Source of the DNA: Duganella flavida
Lineage (GTDB): Bacteria; Pseudomonadota; Gammaproteobacteria; Burkholderiales; Burkholderiaceae_D
Direction: 5' to 3'
Length of the DNA stretch: 64,000 nucleotides
Assembly: GCF_009857445.1 (NCBI RefSeq)
Contig: NZ_WWCN01000012.1
Span: 62,001 to 126,000, forward strand
Shown: positions 62,037 through 64,000 of the stretch, in pieces
Layout of the letters: each line of letters opens with the position of its first letter
How positions within the stretch are numbered: the stretch's first letter is position 1
Translations under genes and position numbers: made by a program
The notes under the pieces: model-generated
Seen by the model: the letters and a program-made list of their open reading frames with translations, nothing else
Database searches by the model: none
Told to the model about the DNA's origin: nothing

Positions 62037-62675
62037 CTAGGCAGCGCTGGGCGGCGGGACATCGCTCAAACGACTAAGCACCGCCGGCGCGCCGTGCAGG
62101 ATGGCGACCAGCTCGCCCTGCCGGCGCGTGCCGGTTTTGCGGAACAGCTTTTGCAAATGGCTTTTCACGGTGTGCATGCTGATGTCGAGTGCGCAGGCGA
62201 TGTCTTCCAGCGCCTCGCCGTGCGCCAGTGCTTGCGCGATGCCAGCTTCGGCCGGCGTTAAATCAAACAGCTGCATCAGCAGCTCGCGCGGCAGGCGGTG
62301 GGTTTCGGGATCGCTGGCCAACACGATGGCACAGGCCGGCACGGTAGGGAGTTCGGGCGATGGCATCACAGGCAGCACCGTCAGCAGCAGCGGCTGACGG
62401 CCGCGGCGCTGCAAGCTCAACGCTTGCGGCGCGCCCTGGTCTTGTTGCGGATCGAGCGCTGCAGCCACCAGTTGCGCCAGCGATTTGTCACCGCACATGG
62501 CGTCCTGCAACAGCTTGTCACCATGCAGGCGCAAAGCTGTATCACGTTCCAGCAGCTCGGCAGCGGCAGCGTTGGCGTGCAGCAGATGCAGCTCCGCATC
62601 GACCACAAATACCGCGATCTCAATACGATTCAGCGCAGCATCAAGATAAGTGGCGAACGCGTAGGATGTGAGCAT
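62037..62675 (-). CDS. LuxR-family transcriptional regulator with PAS-like N-terminus
   Basis: 212 residues. N-terminal PAS-like segment (ALNRIEIAVFVVDAELHLLH and NAAAAELLERDTALRLHGDK, about 13-55) and C-terminal LuxR HTH (FDLTPAEAGIAQALAHGEAL, DISMHTVKSHLQKLFRKTGT, about 145-195). Typical of orphan PAS-LuxR activators responding to a ligand or redox state. Effector and targets not evident from neighbours. Confidence 0.88.
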   Translation of the reverse strand: MLTSYAFATYLDAALNRIEIAVFVVDAELHLLHANAAAAELLERDTALRLHGDKLLQDAMCGDKSLAQLVAAALDPQQDQGAPQALSLQRRGRQPLLLTVLPVMPSPELPTVPACAIVLASDPETHRLPRELLMQLFDLTPAEAGIAQALAHGEALEDIACALDISMHTVKSHLQKLFRKTGTRRQGELVAILHGAPAVLSRLSDVPPPSAA

Positions 62676-62776
62676 GCTTCCCCCTTCCAGGTACTGGACT
62701 AAGCTTAGAGGCCAGTCGATTGAATATATACTCGGAATGTCACGGGGATGTTAAAAGATTTCAATCAGACGCGCGC

Positions 62777-63529
62777 TTAGCGAAAGTCCGGGCCAATCAG
62801 GTCGATGCGGTCGGTGCAGAAGCCATCCACGCCCCAACTCAGAATTTCACGTGCACGTTCCGGCGTATTGACCGTGTAACAGAACAAGCCAAAGCCGGCG
62901 GCCTTGATAGCTGCGGCCTGTGCCTCATCAAGGTGCTTGTGGTTGGTGTGGATGGATACCGCGCCCAGCTCGCGCGCCACCGCTGCCCAATTGGCGGGCA
63001 GCGTATCGAACAGGCAGCCGCGCGGCACCTCCGGCGCGGCATCGCGCGCGGCGGCCAGCGCTTCCATGCTGAACGACGACAGCAGCGGCACGCGCGCCAC
63101 ATCGCCGGCGCGCAGCTCTTCTTCGAACAGGGCGCGCGTGGTTTGCGCCACCCAGCGTCCGGTCGCCGCATCATGACCCGGTGCGGGCTTGATCTCGACA
63201 TTCATCCAGATGCGCTGCTCCTTGCAATAATCAATGAATTGGGTAAAGAATGGCACAGGCTCGCTGCGGAATGCATCACTGAACCAGTGGCCTGCATCCA
63301 TGGCCGCCAGCGCCGCCGCATCGGTCTGTGCCACGCTGCCCCGCCCGGCCACGGTGCGGCCGAACTCGGGATCGTGCATCACCATACCGATGCCGTCGCG
63401 CGACAGCATCACGTCGAACTCGACGGCATGGAAACCGTAAGCCAGGCCAGCGCGCAGGCCGGCAACGGTGTTTTCCGGCGCCAGCGTACCGCCGCCGCGA
63501 TGTGCAACAATTTTTGGATAAGGCCACAT
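62777..63529 (-). CDS. ugpQ: Glycerophosphodiester phosphodiesterase (UgpQ-like)
   Basis: 250 residues from ATG 63529. GDPD barrel: PKIVAHRGGGTLAPENTVAG (HRG and PEN motifs, 5-24), FHAVEFDVMLSRDGIGMVMH (metal Glu/Asp and His), WMNVEIKPAPGHDA and the C-terminal WGVDGFCTDRIDLI. Cytosolic form: no signal peptide, like UgpQ. It hydrolyses glycerophosphodiesters to glycerol-3-P. The frame stays open to 63691, but the conserved start is here. Confidence 0.94.
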   Translation of the reverse strand: MWPYPKIVAHRGGGTLAPENTVAGLRAGLAYGFHAVEFDVMLSRDGIGMVMHDPEFGRTVAGRGSVAQTDAAALAAMDAGHWFSDAFRSEPVPFFTQFIDYCKEQRIWMNVEIKPAPGHDAATGRWVAQTTRALFEEELRAGDVARVPLLSSFSMEALAAARDAAPEVPRGCLFDTLPANWAAVARELGAVSIHTNHKHLDEAQAAAIKAAGFGLFCYTVNTPERAREILSWGVDGFCTDRIDLIGPDFR

Positions 63530-63551
63530 AGGTTCTGCCCCGGAGGTTGTG

Positions 63552-64000
63552 ATGGCAAGGATAACAACGTTATCACGATTCGCACTATGGCTGCTACTCG
63601 CGCCGCTGGCCCACGCCGCTGCACCCACGCAGGACGAGGTGGTGGCGCGCGCCGCCGTGCTGTACGCGGACCGGCTGGCCGAACGCATCATCGACCACGA
63701 CGCTTATTTCACGGCGCGCGTGCGCCGTATTGCCGATGTGCTGATCGCCCAGGCGCGGCGCGATTATCCCGACACTGCCAACTGGGCGTGGGAAGTCCAC
63801 ACCACCGACGATCCCGACCAGAATGCCGACTGCATGGCTGGCGGCAAAATCCTGGTCAGCAAAGCCTACGTCGAGCGCTTGCTCTTGAACGACGACGAAC
63901 TGGCCATGCTGCTGGCGCATGAAATCGAACACGCCGCCTTGCATCACAACTGGCATGAGTACCAGGCAGCGCTGCGGCTGGACCCAGCATGGGAACAGCG
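63552..64000 (+). CDS. M48-like secreted zinc metalloprotease, partial (C-terminus outside window)
   Basis: Translating from ATG 63552, after CGGAGG, gives 149 codons to the window edge. Signal-like start FALWLLLAPLAHAAA, then a helix VVARAAVLYADRLAERIIDH and, at about 124, LAMLLAHEIEHAALHH with the HExxH zinc motif. VHTTDDPDQNADCMAGGKIL before it is the M48 active-site lead (N-A-x-x-x-GG-x-I). This is the periplasmic BepA/LoiP-type layout. Divergent from ugpQ by 22 bp. Confidence 0.85.
   Translation, partial: MARITTLSRFALWLLLAPLAHAAAPTQDEVVARAAVLYADRLAERIIDHDAYFTARVRRIADVLIAQARRDYPDTANWAWEVHTTDDPDQNADCMAGGKILVSKAYVERLLLNDDELAMLLAHEIEHAALHHNWHEYQAALRLDPAWEQ

Overview
The window is about 64 kb of GC-rich (roughly 60-65%) betaproteobacterial chromosome. 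Protein families and gene order point to Oxalobacteraceae (Massilia / Duganella / Janthinobacterium relatives). The supporting signs are a rpsP-rimM-trmD-rplS operon, DUF3579, FimV-like and GspAB-type proteins, YjfB and FliT motility proteins, TonB-dependent carbohydrate uptake, and short palindromic repeats with SFPRMRES / VPAFAGTT-type translations. The genus is inferred. No rRNA, tRNA, CRISPR array, prophage or transposase was found.

Layout. 1-9.4 kb: a truncated cysteine hydrolase, azoR with a divergent LysR gene, a CbpA-like DnaJ protein, a beta/gamma-crystallin-like protein, a MATE exporter, a DPP-IV-type peptidase, CsbD, a methyltransferase, an HDOD protein and FliT. 9.4-15.7 kb: a PLP aminotransferase, a FimV-like protein, fumC, an outer-membrane-like protein, an S4-domain protein and a DUF883-type protein. 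15.7-18 kb: a bufferin-type RiPP locus (BufA precursor plus a fused BufB-BufC protein) and YjfB. 18-24.4 kb: mobB, a tiny membrane protein, gspB and gspA separated by an opposite-strand arsR-SRPBCC-GFA cassette, two small unknowns and a DUF2807 repeat protein.

24.5-45 kb is the functional centre: a chitin / N-acetylglucosamine island. A plus-strand operon carries a BadF-type GlcNAc kinase, a GntR/UTRA regulator, nagA, a SIS-type GlcN6P deaminase, an ABC sugar importer (binding protein and two permeases), a cytoplasmic GH3 hexosaminidase, a PAT-family MFS transporter and a UgpC-type ATPase. A TPR protein follows. A second GntR gene overlaps a secreted GH18 chitinase on the minus strand, and diverges from a TonB-dependent receptor followed by a flavin-dependent halogenase-like gene and a GH26 enzyme. 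Inferred flow: the chitinase releases oligosaccharides, the receptor brings them into the periplasm, the ABC or MFS system brings them into the cytoplasm, GH3 cuts them to GlcNAc, and kinase, NagA and deaminase yield fructose-6-P. Three copies of a 19-bp element, with two GGT half-sites exactly 11 bp apart, lie in the two control regions and probably unite the regulon under the two paralogous GntR proteins.

45-64 kb is mostly housekeeping: an M16 peptidase, DUF3579, a CobD/CbiB-like protein, a NUDIX CoA pyrophosphatase, rpsP-rimM-trmD-rplS, TM2 and glycine-zipper proteins, a proline dehydrogenase, acyl-CoA dehydrogenase with etfA/etfB, TusA, alaS, a LuxR regulator, a glycerophosphodiesterase and a truncated M48 peptidase.

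Most notable: the shared 19-bp operator-like element; four dispersed palindromic repeats, two of which supply the N-terminal codons of adjacent ABC-transporter genes; the BufB-BufC fusion; and the split gspA/gspB pair.
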